Assembly: GCA_018657065.1 (NCBI GenBank) | Contig: JABHXU010000008.1 | Location: 1-64,000, forward strand | Direction: 5' to 3' | Source: an archaeon | GTDB lineage: Archaea; Nanobdellota; Nanobdellia; Woesearchaeales; GW2011-AR15 | Length of the DNA stretch: 64,000 nt | Shown: positions 40,712 through 49,300 of the stretch, piece after piece | Layout: every line of letters begins with the position of its first letter | How positions within the stretch are numbered: the first letter of the stretch is position 1 | Translations under genes and position numbers: made by a program | The notes under the pieces: model-generated | What the model was told of the DNA's origin: nothing | Seen by the model: only the letters and a program-made list of their open reading frames with translations | The model's database searches: none

Positions 40712-43700
40712 TTATTTAAAATTTTTAAGAACATGTTCTATAACATCTTTAGGTAAATTAAGTTGTTCCATATATGTTTTTGCTTGATCTTTGTTTGCAA
40801 AACCTTGAGCTTTAATTCTGTCTTCCCAATGATATTTCAAAGCTTGTATAGTTTCTTCATTGCTTCCTGTTTTAGGTTTATTAAATCCTAAATGAAGTTT
40901 ATTAAATTTTACTTCCATCCAAACAGTCGCAACAATTGCTAAAACTATTAAAACACCTATTAATATAGGTGTCATTGGACTAGGTTCAGTATAATCAATC
41001 ATATCTGCTATAGCCATTCCTTTAATATTTTCAAGACAATCTTTTGATATCTTTCCTTTAACCCTATAATTAAAATTTGCAGGTCTATCCATTTCTGCAA
41101 AATGCCAAGCAATTATTGAGTCTTCCTTAATTATTTTATAATCTTCTACTTCAAACTCAATTTCATCAATATATTCTGCTAAACATTTAGGAATATATAA
41201 GTGATAATTTGCTTCACCTAGATTTTTTTGAGGATTTAAATTAATTTCAATATCAGTCATTCCAGATTCTTCATCATAACTAAAACTATATGATTGTTCA
41301 ATGTGTTTTCCTGTTTCTTCACCTTTTAATAAATCTTCATCTGAGTAATATCCGTCACCTTCTTCTTCAAATGTGTCAATTGTATCATCATCAACAACAC
41401 TATCTACTTGTTCACAACTGTCTTGATTGATCAAATGAAATATGATTGATTTTTGTGTATCTCCACATTTTAATGTTAAATCATTTTGTCCTTTTTTTGC
41501 TTTAATTGTGTCAGTTACACCTTTATATTGTCCTGTATTTAACTTATATCTACATGAATCACTTCCATCAAAATCATAATCAAGTTTAATATAAGTTTCA
41601 TCGTAGCAAGTTTTATATGTAAGATCTGCAACAGGAACATTAATTTCTAAATTATAACTCTGCACAATATTATCACCACAATCTGCAACACATTCATTTC
41701 CCCATTCATTATTTTCACATTTAAATGATCCTTGAATTTGTTTTTTGTCTGCACAGGTTTTAATACAACTCTTAGTAGCACCAGTACTACAACAATTTGC
41801 TAAACCATCTTCTTGATCTATTTTTCCATCACAATCATTATCTTTTCCGTCACACTTTGTTTCTGTTACTTCATAATCTAATAAACTAGAATAATCACAA
41901 GAAGGAATAAACCCATCTAACCCACAAAATAATTCTAATTCAGCACATACTCCGTCTGGATCACAGCCAATTGGATCTCCTTCATTACATTCACATCCTT
42001 CAGCGACTTGCCCATTACAATTATGATCAATTTGATCACAAATTTCTTCTTGTCCTGGATACACTACATTATTTGAATCATCACAATCTGTTCCAAAGGT
42101 ATTACATGCTCTTTCTATATTATTTCCATCAATAAATGAATTAATACAATCAATAGAAATATTAGCGTAATTATCTTTATCTAAATCACAAGTCTCATCT
42201 ATTTTTCCATCGCAATCATTATCAAGTAAATCACAAGTTTCATTTTGTTTTATGTCTAAACAAATAAATTCTCCGCCTACACAAGTCTTTTTTTGATCTT
42301 TACAAATTCCTAAACCACTAGATGCTTCATCACATAAAGGTATATCTTTATCAGCAAGATCATCAATAACTCCATTACAGTCATTGTCATCTCCATCACA
42401 TTTTTCTTTTCCAAAATTAGTGATTTCACATTCACATCCATCACTTGCGTCTTTGTTTGCATTACCATATCCAGATTCACAACTGATGTCACCAGGAGAA
42501 TATTGACATGGATAAAAGTGAAGTGCTTGTTCAAAAAAAGAAGTGCAATCTTCAATATCAGCACAATCAATAAAATCATCACAATCATCGTCTTGATCAT
42601 TATCACAAACTTCATTTTGTGCTGCTGGACATCCTTGCCATTGGCCGTTCACACAATCTGCTTGTCCTACACCACAAATTCCATGAAATATTTCTGAGCA
42701 AGGTTTAGAGTCACCAGGAGTACAAGTAAATCCTTCATCTGTTTGCCCATCACAATCATTATCTTTTCCATCAGGTATTTCAGTTGCACCATCATAAATA
42801 GTATTGTCTGAGTCATCACAATCTTCATTATTGTTGTTTGATGTTACATAATGGTCATCATTATCTAAATCTTCACCAATTTGAAATGTTTTAACTTGAG
42901 ATGTTGATGTTCCAAAATTATTACATTTATTGGTTGTATCAATAGAAACTACTGATAAATTTGCACTATAATCACCTGGATTAGTTGTTTCCCATGAAAC
43001 TGTAAAATCTTGAGGTGTATTAGATACTGCGTTTTTTCCAAATCTATCTGTAACAGTATAAGCAACTGCGTCAGAATCTCTATCAGTTATAGTTAATGTA
43101 TAATCTGACATAAACATAAATACTTCAGCTAAAGAAGTATCTTGTAAATTACATTCATCAATATAAGTATAATCCCAATCTTGAAACTCCATTAGTTTTT
43201 TTCCATTAAAATTAACCCTATAACTTGTATCAGTTAATTCACTTTGAGAAACAGAAAAATCACTTATTTCACATCTACATGTATCTGGTGAAGGTGATAA
43301 AGTTATGGTCATTGTTTGCTCAACAGGAACCATTGTTGCTTGATCACACTTATTATCAGGAACAGTTGAAATCATTGTAATTTCATATTGACCTGGTGCA
43401 GTGTCTTTACTTGTTTCCCAGAGGAATTCGAAGTCGTGAGTTGTACTTCCACTTATTCCCCATGTATCAGTTTTAGGAAATCCACTTTCTGAAGTAGATG
43501 CACCAACTTTTTTTACATCTGCGAACATGTTTGTTGTTGCATTAATCCAATCGTTATATTCTGGAGAGGGATAATGAGATGTACCAGTGGAAAGTGCAGA
43601 TTGGGTTGTTGCTTCAAGTTCAGTATCTGTTAAAATACTAATCGGAAATCCAGCTTCCGCGCAACTTTGAATTGCTTGTGTAAATTCTGCTTTGCAATTT

Positions 43701-44074
43701 TGTGCTATTTTCAAAGAGTTAATTGTATAGTCACTTTTCCTTCCTGTACCTGAAACTGCAAATTTTACTCTTCCGGACAAATAATTCGAGGGAAAAAATC
43801 TTAGTAAATATATACCTGGCTCAGCAAGTGTAACATCATAAAAACTATTACCACCTGAAGATTTTCCATTTGGAGCTAAAGAAGGAATCATTGAAGTAAC
43901 ATCAACACAACTCTCATCAACACATTTCCAGCCAATTACAATTACATCTGTAACTGGTTGATTTTGTTCATTCTCCCAAATGAATTTTTTATAAATTTCT
44001 GCATAAGAAAAACTAGAGATTAATATCATGTAAAACAAAAATAGTAGTGATAAAATAACTCTTTTTTTTAACAT
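40712..44074 (-). CDS. Large cell-surface protein with MopE-type metal-binding repeats
   Basis: An 1120-aa exported protein. A signal peptide (VILSLLFLFYMILISSFSYA) precedes beta-rich Ig-like regions (residues about 30-430). Residues about 440-800 carry at least five copies of the DNDCDGxIDE-type motif of the putative metal-binding (MopE) family, with many paired cysteines, as in IPDGKDNDCDGQTDEG and CDGDDNDCNGVIDD. A single membrane helix near residues 1032-1052 (PILIGVLIVLAIVATVW) leaves a 67-residue cytosolic tail. It is probably anchored in the envelope and binds calcium or copper; disulfides are expected, which fits the thiol-redox genes at 3 kb. Confidence 0.82.
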   Translation of the reverse strand: MLKKRVILSLLFLFYMILISSFSYAEIYKKFIWENEQNQPVTDVIVIGWKCVDESCVDVTSMIPSLAPNGKSSGGNSFYDVTLAEPGIYLLRFFPSNYLSGRVKFAVSGTGRKSDYTINSLKIAQNCKAEFTQAIQSCAEAGFPISILTDTELEATTQSALSTGTSHYPSPEYNDWINATTNMFADVKKVGASTSESGFPKTDTWGISGSTTHDFEFLWETSKDTAPGQYEITMISTVPDNKCDQATMVPVEQTMTITLSPSPDTCRCEISDFSVSQSELTDTSYRVNFNGKKLMEFQDWDYTYIDECNLQDTSLAEVFMFMSDYTLTITDRDSDAVAYTVTDRFGKNAVSNTPQDFTVSWETTNPGDYSANLSVVSIDTTNKCNNFGTSTSQVKTFQIGEDLDNDDHYVTSNNNNEDCDDSDNTIYDGATEIPDGKDNDCDGQTDEGFTCTPGDSKPCSEIFHGICGVGQADCVNGQWQGCPAAQNEVCDNDQDDDCDDFIDCADIEDCTSFFEQALHFYPCQYSPGDISCESGYGNANKDASDGCECEITNFGKEKCDGDDNDCNGVIDDLADKDIPLCDEASSGLGICKDQKKTCVGGEFICLDIKQNETCDLLDNDCDGKIDETCDLDKDNYANISIDCINSFIDGNNIERACNTFGTDCDDSNNVVYPGQEEICDQIDHNCNGQVAEGCECNEGDPIGCDPDGVCAELELFCGLDGFIPSCDYSSLLDYEVTETKCDGKDNDCDGKIDQEDGLANCCSTGATKSCIKTCADKKQIQGSFKCENNEWGNECVADCGDNIVQSYNLEINVPVADLTYKTCYDETYIKLDYDFDGSDSCRYKLNTGQYKGVTDTIKAKKGQNDLTLKCGDTQKSIIFHLINQDSCEQVDSVVDDDTIDTFEEEGDGYYSDEDLLKGEETGKHIEQSYSFSYDEESGMTDIEINLNPQKNLGEANYHLYIPKCLAEYIDEIEFEVEDYKIIKEDSIIAWHFAEMDRPANFNYRVKGKISKDCLENIKGMAIADMIDYTEPSPMTPILIGVLIVLAIVATVWMEVKFNKLHLGFNKPKTGSNEETIQALKYHWEDRIKAQGFANKDQAKTYMEQLNLPKDVIEHVLKNFK

Positions 44075-44119
44075 TACAGAAAACAGTATTTTAAAACTTT
44101 AAATATTTTAGTATTTAAA

Positions 44120-45535
44120 TTAATCACAGTCCACTCCTTCTGTACAATCATCAATGATAATATCATCTCCAGGATCTACCGGAGGATCTGGATCTGTGAT
44201 AACAACTGTTGTTGTAGATCCATCATCAGCTGAATAAGTTACAGTGGTTGACCCATCATCAGCAACATTTACTAAAGGAACTGCAGGTTTCAAAGTTAAA
44301 ATATCTGGGCTTGGTTCAACTTGGATATATACATCATCCCCGTTTATTGCTGCAATAGGTAATTCTATTCCTTCAAGTTGGCATTCAGCATATTCATTTG
44401 AAGACATTTTTCTAAGAACTTTAAAATCAGCCATATTTCCTAAACCTGCTATATCAAACTGTAATTTATCTTCTAAAACCTCACCTACAAATTCAAGAGG
44501 ATTAGCAAAATCATATTCTAATGCTCCATTAAGTTTCATAAGTACATAATCTATACCGGGATTTAGAACCAATGCTGGATTAGTATATGTAAAGGATCCT
44601 GCTGCAGGACCTGCATTATCGTCACCTGTTTTTTGAAAATATAATGAAAAATGCCATCCTCCATTCAACCACTCTTGTTCAGATCCCTCAACAGGTTCGT
44701 ATGTTGGTGATGGTGTAGCAACTTGTGTAGCAACTTCTGTAGGTCCTACTGCTTCTGTTGTTGGTGTTGGTGTACAATATGGTGGTGGTTCAGGAACTGG
44801 TTCAACTTCAGGTACAATTGCTGTCGGATCAGGTTCTACACTTTCTATTGGAACACCAGCAGTATCAATTTCTGTATCTGGAGTTGGTGCTTCATGAATT
44901 TCAACAGGTCCTCGTGTTGGAGTTGGTTCTGGTTCTGCTACGGGTTTATATCCTTCAGGTTGAGGTGTTTCACTTGGTGCCGGTGCACATCCAGATTGTA
45001 AATACAATGTAAGTAATATAGTTCCTAATGCAGCTACTCTATGTCCTTTTCCTTTAATATTTCCTAAAAACATTGCACCTACAGGTGCTCCAGCTCCAGC
45101 TCCAGTTCTAATTGCATAATCTTTCCCTAGTTCTGCAGCTAAATCTCCTACATCCATTTGACCTACAGTTTCTGCATTTGCATGCATTTGTTCAGTTACT
45201 GCATCAATTGTTAAATATCCTGCATATAATCTTGCTATGTTAGTTAATCCATGAACCCATTGATCTGCTTTTTCATTTTTAGATTTTATAAATTGATTTG
45301 ATGCAGCATCAATTAATGAAGATCCTGCTAAAATTCCTGCAGCTAATTTACTATAATTTAAAGCAATTCCTGCTGTAATTAATCCTGTTGCTGTTAAAAC
45401 AAATTCATTTTGCGCTGCATCAGCATCTGCTTTTTTATTTCTAAGTTTATCAAATAAAACTCCTGTTGCAGCTGTATTTGCAAAATATAATAATGAATTT
45501 GCAGCAGCACCTATTAAAGGTGCATATTCAGCCAC
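44120..45535 (-). CDS. Membrane protein fused to a lipoprotein-like Pro/Thr-rich domain
   Basis: A 471-aa protein in two unlike parts. Residues 1-150 are alanine-rich with several membrane-like helices. Residues 155-183 (MFLGNIKGKGHR then VAALGTILLTLYLQSGC) read as a perfect lipoprotein signal with lipobox LQSG-Cys183, followed by a Pro/Thr/Glu-rich linker to about 280, a beta domain and an acidic tail. The lipobox could be used from an internal start at ATG 45073. The GTG start at 45535 is weak: GAGG with ATG 45543 in another frame precedes it. Confidence 0.6.
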   Translation of the reverse strand: MAEYAPLIGAAANSLLYFANTAATGVLFDKLRNKKADADAAQNEFVLTATGLITAGIALNYSKLAAGILAGSSLIDAASNQFIKSKNEKADQWVHGLTNIARLYAGYLTIDAVTEQMHANAETVGQMDVGDLAAELGKDYAIRTGAGAGAPVGAMFLGNIKGKGHRVAALGTILLTLYLQSGCAPAPSETPQPEGYKPVAEPEPTPTRGPVEIHEAPTPDTEIDTAGVPIESVEPDPTAIVPEVEPVPEPPPYCTPTPTTEAVGPTEVATQVATPSPTYEPVEGSEQEWLNGGWHFSLYFQKTGDDNAGPAAGSFTYTNPALVLNPGIDYVLMKLNGALEYDFANPLEFVGEVLEDKLQFDIAGLGNMADFKVLRKMSSNEYAECQLEGIELPIAAINGDDVYIQVEPSPDILTLKPAVPLVNVADDGSTTVTYSADDGSTTTVVITDPDPPVDPGDDIIIDDCTEGVDCD

Positions 45536-45550
45536 AGCTTCATTTTGTCC

Positions 45551-46120
45551 TCAATATTGTTGACCAATTGCAACACCATTTGTTGCCCAAAGACCTAGAC
45601 CAATTGCTTTTTGTGTAGCATGTAAAACATAAGGGTTAAGAAGAGTTCGCTCTGCAGCAAAATGAATTTTTCCTCTTGCATTTACTAATTGCCTATAAAT
45701 AGGTAAATCTGTTTCTTTTCCAAGTTGTCTTGCAACTTGATTTCTTAAATGTGATGGAATTTTTGCTTGATCTAACGCACTAGCACCAATATAAGCTATA
45801 GCTTCATCAACTGTTCCTAAACCTTGTAAATCTTGAATCGTAACTCCTAGAGGCAGAGTCATTCCTTCAGGTATTTGCCCATCAATTATTTGTTGAAATT
45901 GTGGCCTATATTCTTGAACTCCTTGCACTAAACTATAAACTTGATCATGAAGTGCTTCTTTAGCAGCAATTTCATTAGGAGAATTAGATAAAGGTCCTAA
46001 AATTGCTTTTTTTGCCGGAGTTTTCCAATCGTATTTCATTGTGCTTTCTAGAGTATTATCTCGTTCTATATATTTTTTTCTTTGGAATGATCTTGTTCCC
46101 CATGTAGGGGCGTTTAGCAT
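45551..46120 (-). CDS. Hypothetical protein, 189 aa
   Basis: A soluble 189-aa protein, helix-rich, with no signal peptide: MLNAPTWGTRSFQRKKYIE, then long helices through ANKEALHDQV-like stretches and a C-terminal TQKAIGLGLWATNGVAIG hydrophobic end. AGAGGTACAAAAT before ATG 46120 sets the start; a GTG 18 nt earlier is inside that region. The 31-bp promoter block upstream is shared with the gene at 38493. The stop is 15 nt from the next gene, so they form a two-gene operon. Family unknown. Confidence 0.65.
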   Translation of the reverse strand: MLNAPTWGTRSFQRKKYIERDNTLESTMKYDWKTPAKKAILGPLSNSPNEIAAKEALHDQVYSLVQGVQEYRPQFQQIIDGQIPEGMTLPLGVTIQDLQGLGTVDEAIAYIGASALDQAKIPSHLRNQVARQLGKETDLPIYRQLVNARGKIHFAAERTLLNPYVLHATQKAIGLGLWATNGVAIGQQY

Positions 46121-46167
46121 ATTTTGTACCTCTGGCACGTATTTTTACAAATATTAGTGGATTTGAG

Positions 46168-46198
46168 TATTTAAATCTTTCGATTTTGTTGTCACTAT
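46168..46198 (-). promoter_or_regulatory. Promoter element shared with the gene at 38493
   Basis: Minus-strand block with AGTGACAACAAAAT, GAAA and a TATA core ATTTAAATA, 26 of 31 positions identical to 38527-38557. TATA lies about 50 nt before the start codon at 46120. The rest of the gap 46199-46378 shows only AT-rich sequence and the TATA of the rightward gene. Confidence 0.45.
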
Positions 46199-46378
46199 GA
46201 AATTACAATCACTTATTAGTTGAAAAAAGTTAAACTTTTATGTTTTAGTATATAAAAATTACTCCTAATTTAAAATAAATTCAAAATAATGTCTAAACCA
46301 ATCAGTTTACTATTATTTAGAAAAGATTAATCTACTCAAGCAAAACTTTAAATAATATTAGTGCGTAACTCTTCAAGA

Positions 46379-47227
46379 ATGGGAAATGAGATAACTATTG
46401 GCGGACAAGCTGTAATGGAAGGAGTTATGATGCGCTCTTTAGATAAATATGCAATAGCTGTTAGACAACCTGATAAAAAAATTAAAATTAAAAAAATTAA
46501 AATTAAAAAAAACAAAAATAAAATTGCAAATTTACCAATTATTAGAGGATGTGTTAGATTTATTGAAACAATGAATATTGGAATCAAAGCATTATCTTTT
46601 TCTGCTTCAGTTTCACAAGGTGACGAAGAAGAATCACTTTCAACTTTGGAATTAATTTTTACAATAACTCTATCAATTGCTATGACTATTTTACTATTTT
46701 ACATTGCTCCATTATTTTTAACTAGATTTATTACAGATAAAGTAGGAATTTTATTTAATATTATAGACGGTGTATTTAGATTACTCATTTTTTTTGCTTA
46801 TTTATTATTAATTTCATTAATGCCTGATATTAGAAGAATCTTTCAATACCATGGAGCTGAACATATGACTGTTTTTGCCTATGAAAATAAAGAAAAACTA
46901 ACAGTTAAAAATGTAAAAAAATATACAACACTTCATCCTAGATGTGGTACTAGTTTTTTATTATTAGTATTTGTCTTATCTGTATTTTTCTTTACATTAA
47001 TTAAAGTTGAAGGTTATTTTCCTAGATTAGGTTTAAGATTGCTATTATTACCTTTAATTGCAGGCGTATCTTATGAAATTTTAAAATTTGCTGGAAAACA
47101 TACAGACAATATTTTTGTTAAAATTTTAATTGCTCCTGGACTTTTACTTCAAAAAATTACAACAAGAAGGCCAACCGATGATATGTTAGAAGTAGCTATC
47201 AAATCACTTAAAGCTGCTCTTTCTTAA
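46379..47227 (+). CDS. DUF1385 membrane protein (YqhQ-like)
   Basis: A 282-aa protein of the DUF1385 family. The N-terminal signature GGQAVMEGVMMRS is at residues 7-19, then a lysine-rich loop, about four membrane helices, and the mid-motif FQYHGAEHMTVFAYE with conserved His residues, then LHPRCGTSF. It is predicted to be a membrane enzyme with metal-binding residues of unknown activity. ATG 46379 is chosen because CTTTAAATAATATT lies about 28 nt upstream (leaderless); an earlier GTG reading is unlikely. Confidence 0.88.
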   Translation: MGNEITIGGQAVMEGVMMRSLDKYAIAVRQPDKKIKIKKIKIKKNKNKIANLPIIRGCVRFIETMNIGIKALSFSASVSQGDEEESLSTLELIFTITLSIAMTILLFYIAPLFLTRFITDKVGILFNIIDGVFRLLIFFAYLLLISLMPDIRRIFQYHGAEHMTVFAYENKEKLTVKNVKKYTTLHPRCGTSFLLLVFVLSVFFFTLIKVEGYFPRLGLRLLLLPLIAGVSYEILKFAGKHTDNIFVKILIAPGLLLQKITTRRPTDDMLEVAIKSLKAALS

Positions 47228-47572
47228 AAATTCATCTTTAGTTATTAAATTTTCAAAATTCATTCTATCAACATTATTTTCAAGTTTTCTTAAATCATCT
47301 TTATCAGCTTTTAATTTAAATTCTCTAACATTTGATAAAAAAACAGACTTAAAGTTTTCTACACGTCTTTTTAAATCACTTACCTGATTTTTAAAAAAAT
47401 GAATTTCTCTTTTAATTTCAGAAATATGTGTATCCCATTCTAATTCACGCATATTCATAAAAGCAGATCTGTCTTTACTTTCTTGCTCTAATGCTTCAAC
47501 CCTAACTAGAAATCTAAGTAGATCTGGTTCTAAATTATTTTCATAATCATATACAGGTGCTTGTTTTTTCAT
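47204..47572 (-). CDS. Coiled-coil protein, unknown
   Basis: A 122-aa protein that is mostly one charged helix: VRVEALEQESKDRSAFMNMRELEWDTHISEIKREIHFFKNQVSDLKRRVENF and onward has heptad-like spacing. A short proline-containing N-terminus (MKKQAPVYDYENN) precedes it. It converges with DUF1385, overlapping its end by 24 nt. No family is recognised; a structural or adaptor role is likely. Confidence 0.6.
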   Translation of the reverse strand: MKKQAPVYDYENNLEPDLLRFLVRVEALEQESKDRSAFMNMRELEWDTHISEIKREIHFFKNQVSDLKRRVENFKSVFLSNVREFKLKADKDDLRKLENNVDRMNFENLITKDEFLRKSSFK

Positions 47573-47613
47573 TATTAATTTTTAATCTAAAGAAGTATAA
47601 ATATTTTATTATC

Positions 47614-48954
47614 TTAACAAGGATAAATCTCTTGAATCATTTTTTTAGTTATAACTAAATTTTTAAAAATTGTTTCACTAGTTTTAACAGCAAAATCTTG
47701 GACTGTTTCAGGCAAAATTTCTTTGTAATCACTATAACCTTGCCTTTTTTTTACAAAACTAATTATTTCATCAGATTTACTCTTTTCATCCATAACACTT
47801 TTTTGAAATACTCTAAAAGGTGCCATCATTTCTACACTAACAATTGTCTTTAATAATTTTAAAAGTGATTTACAATATCTTAAAACTCTTTGAGATTCAA
47901 ATCCATAAATTGCAGATTCTTTTTGTAGATTAGATAAATACGCTTGATCAGGTACATATAAATTTCCATCTTCTAATTTGAATGGATCATTATTACCGAT
48001 TATACCAGGGATAATTTTAATAAAATTTTTTTCAACATATTTAGAAACATTATTCATAAGAGTTGAAAGAGCAACAACTTTTCTAATTGAATTCATATCT
48101 GGTCCTCTCATTTCAATTGTTCCATGAGGACTAATCTTTATTGGTTTCCATGATGAGTCTAGTAATGACGCACCCTTTCTTTTAGCAAAATCCGAAAATG
48201 ATGAGTTATTTGCTGCAAGAAGTTCTTTCCATTTAGAAGTTCTATTTGTAATTGTTTTAATAAATGAATTAAAATCAGGAGAATATTCATTCAAGTTCCC
48301 AAACTCAGGATGATTTGCATAAAGTGAATCTGGATATTCAAAACTTTTGTCCCCCCTATAAACCATAATTCTTGAATCTTTTCCCATTAGTTTTCCTTCA
48401 AAATAAGGACTAGATTGCATTAATGTTGTAATTGCAGGATCTAAAGCAATATATAAATTATACAAACTAAGAATTTTTTGTTTTTTTCTATCATTTAAAT
48501 CAGGATATAAGAACAAAATATTTGGATTAAACGAATTTCTAGGAAGCGAATAATGATAATGAAAACCAATACATTTTCCTGCATTGACAAAATTTTTCTC
48601 ACCAAGAATATTTTTCTTAACATTATATCTACTTTCAGTTCTCATCTCATTATTATTTATGCCTGGATAAGTTCCAAAATTATAGATTCCTAAATCATTT
48701 ACATCTAATTCATATAAAAAAGTTTCAAAATCTTGAATATATTTAATAAAAGTTTCTCTAGATGATCTATGAGGAAAACTAACTAGTTCCAACATTGATT
48801 TACCACATTCCAAAGTGATATCTGTTTTAGTTAATTTACTTTTTAAAGCTTTAACTATACTGTCTGCTTTGTTAACAAGTTTTCCCTCTCTATCTACCAA
48901 GAAAAATTCTAATTCTATTCCAAACATCTTAGTGATACTAGGTAAACCATCCAT
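47614..48954 (-). CDS. Glutamate-cysteine ligase-family carboxylate-amine ligase
   Basis: A 446-aa ATP-dependent ligase of the GCS2 (YbdK/EgtA-like) family. FGIELEFFLVDREG gives the first Mg/ATP-binding glutamates, LECGKSMLELVSFP the second set, then GFHYHYSLPR, LMQSSPYF and ISPHGTIEMRGPD near residue 270. It joins glutamate or another acid to an amine such as cysteine; archaeal members make gamma-glutamylcysteine. Start ATG 48954 (MDGLPSITKMFGIELE) is short relative to many members but directly precedes the catalytic strand. Confidence 0.82.
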   Translation of the reverse strand: MDGLPSITKMFGIELEFFLVDREGKLVNKADSIVKALKSKLTKTDITLECGKSMLELVSFPHRSSRETFIKYIQDFETFLYELDVNDLGIYNFGTYPGINNNEMRTESRYNVKKNILGEKNFVNAGKCIGFHYHYSLPRNSFNPNILFLYPDLNDRKKQKILSLYNLYIALDPAITTLMQSSPYFEGKLMGKDSRIMVYRGDKSFEYPDSLYANHPEFGNLNEYSPDFNSFIKTITNRTSKWKELLAANNSSFSDFAKRKGASLLDSSWKPIKISPHGTIEMRGPDMNSIRKVVALSTLMNNVSKYVEKNFIKIIPGIIGNNDPFKLEDGNLYVPDQAYLSNLQKESAIYGFESQRVLRYCKSLLKLLKTIVSVEMMAPFRVFQKSVMDEKSKSDEIISFVKKRQGYSDYKEILPETVQDFAVKTSETIFKNLVITKKMIQEIYPC

Positions 48955-49052
48955 ATAAGGAATGAATATAACCTGGATTAAAAAGGTTCCGCAAAAAGTA
49001 GGACAATATATTATCTACAAAATATTTATATACTACAAAACCATATATGTAA

Positions 49053-49211
49053 ATAGGCCTGATCAAGATGAGGGGGAGGCTAAATTTAATACAACAGGCA
49101 AGTGCCTTAGGGAATTGTTAAAGCTCATAAAAACTTTGACACACAGGAAACGTAAGTGACTGTGTTTACCCATACTTTACCTCAGAAACTCATGATACAC
49201 AGGCTTTTTTT
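49053..49211 (+). ncRNA. Candidate stand-alone structured RNA, about 155 nt
   Basis: A TATA box, ATTTATATA (49023-49031), is 25 nt before the proposed 5' end. The two ends pair: GCCTG (49057-49061) with CAGGC (49200-49204), ATCA (49062-49065) with TGAT (49193-49196), and TGAG (49069-49072) with CTCA (49189-49192), with AGA and ACA bulges. Inside are GGCA-ag-TGCC (49097-49106) and ACACAG/CTGTGT. Seven T residues follow at 49205-49211. No protein of this strand is convincing. It does not match the RNase P, SRP or tRNA patterns I know. Confidence 0.6.
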
Positions 49212-49300
49212 AATTTTATAATAAGAAAAAAATTATTTGTCAAAAAACAACAAACCTATAATTTAGCTTCTTGATCATGCTCAAAAACCTTACTTATTAG

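Noticed and set aside
44723-45012. Cys/Trp-rich and Leu-rich open frames antisense to the 471-aa gene
   Set aside because: They are mirror images of the Pro/Thr/Glu-rich repeat coding on the other strand; composition is an artefact of that repeat.
48962-49159. 65-codon open frame on the plus strand
   Set aside because: It overlaps the promoter and most of the structured RNA candidate, has no ribosome-binding site or family, and its composition is unlike neighbouring proteins.
49057-49204. RNase P RNA or SRP RNA at the candidate ncRNA locus
   Set aside because: Length is only about 155 nt, and neither the RNase P conserved regions nor the SRP helix 8 motif could be found.
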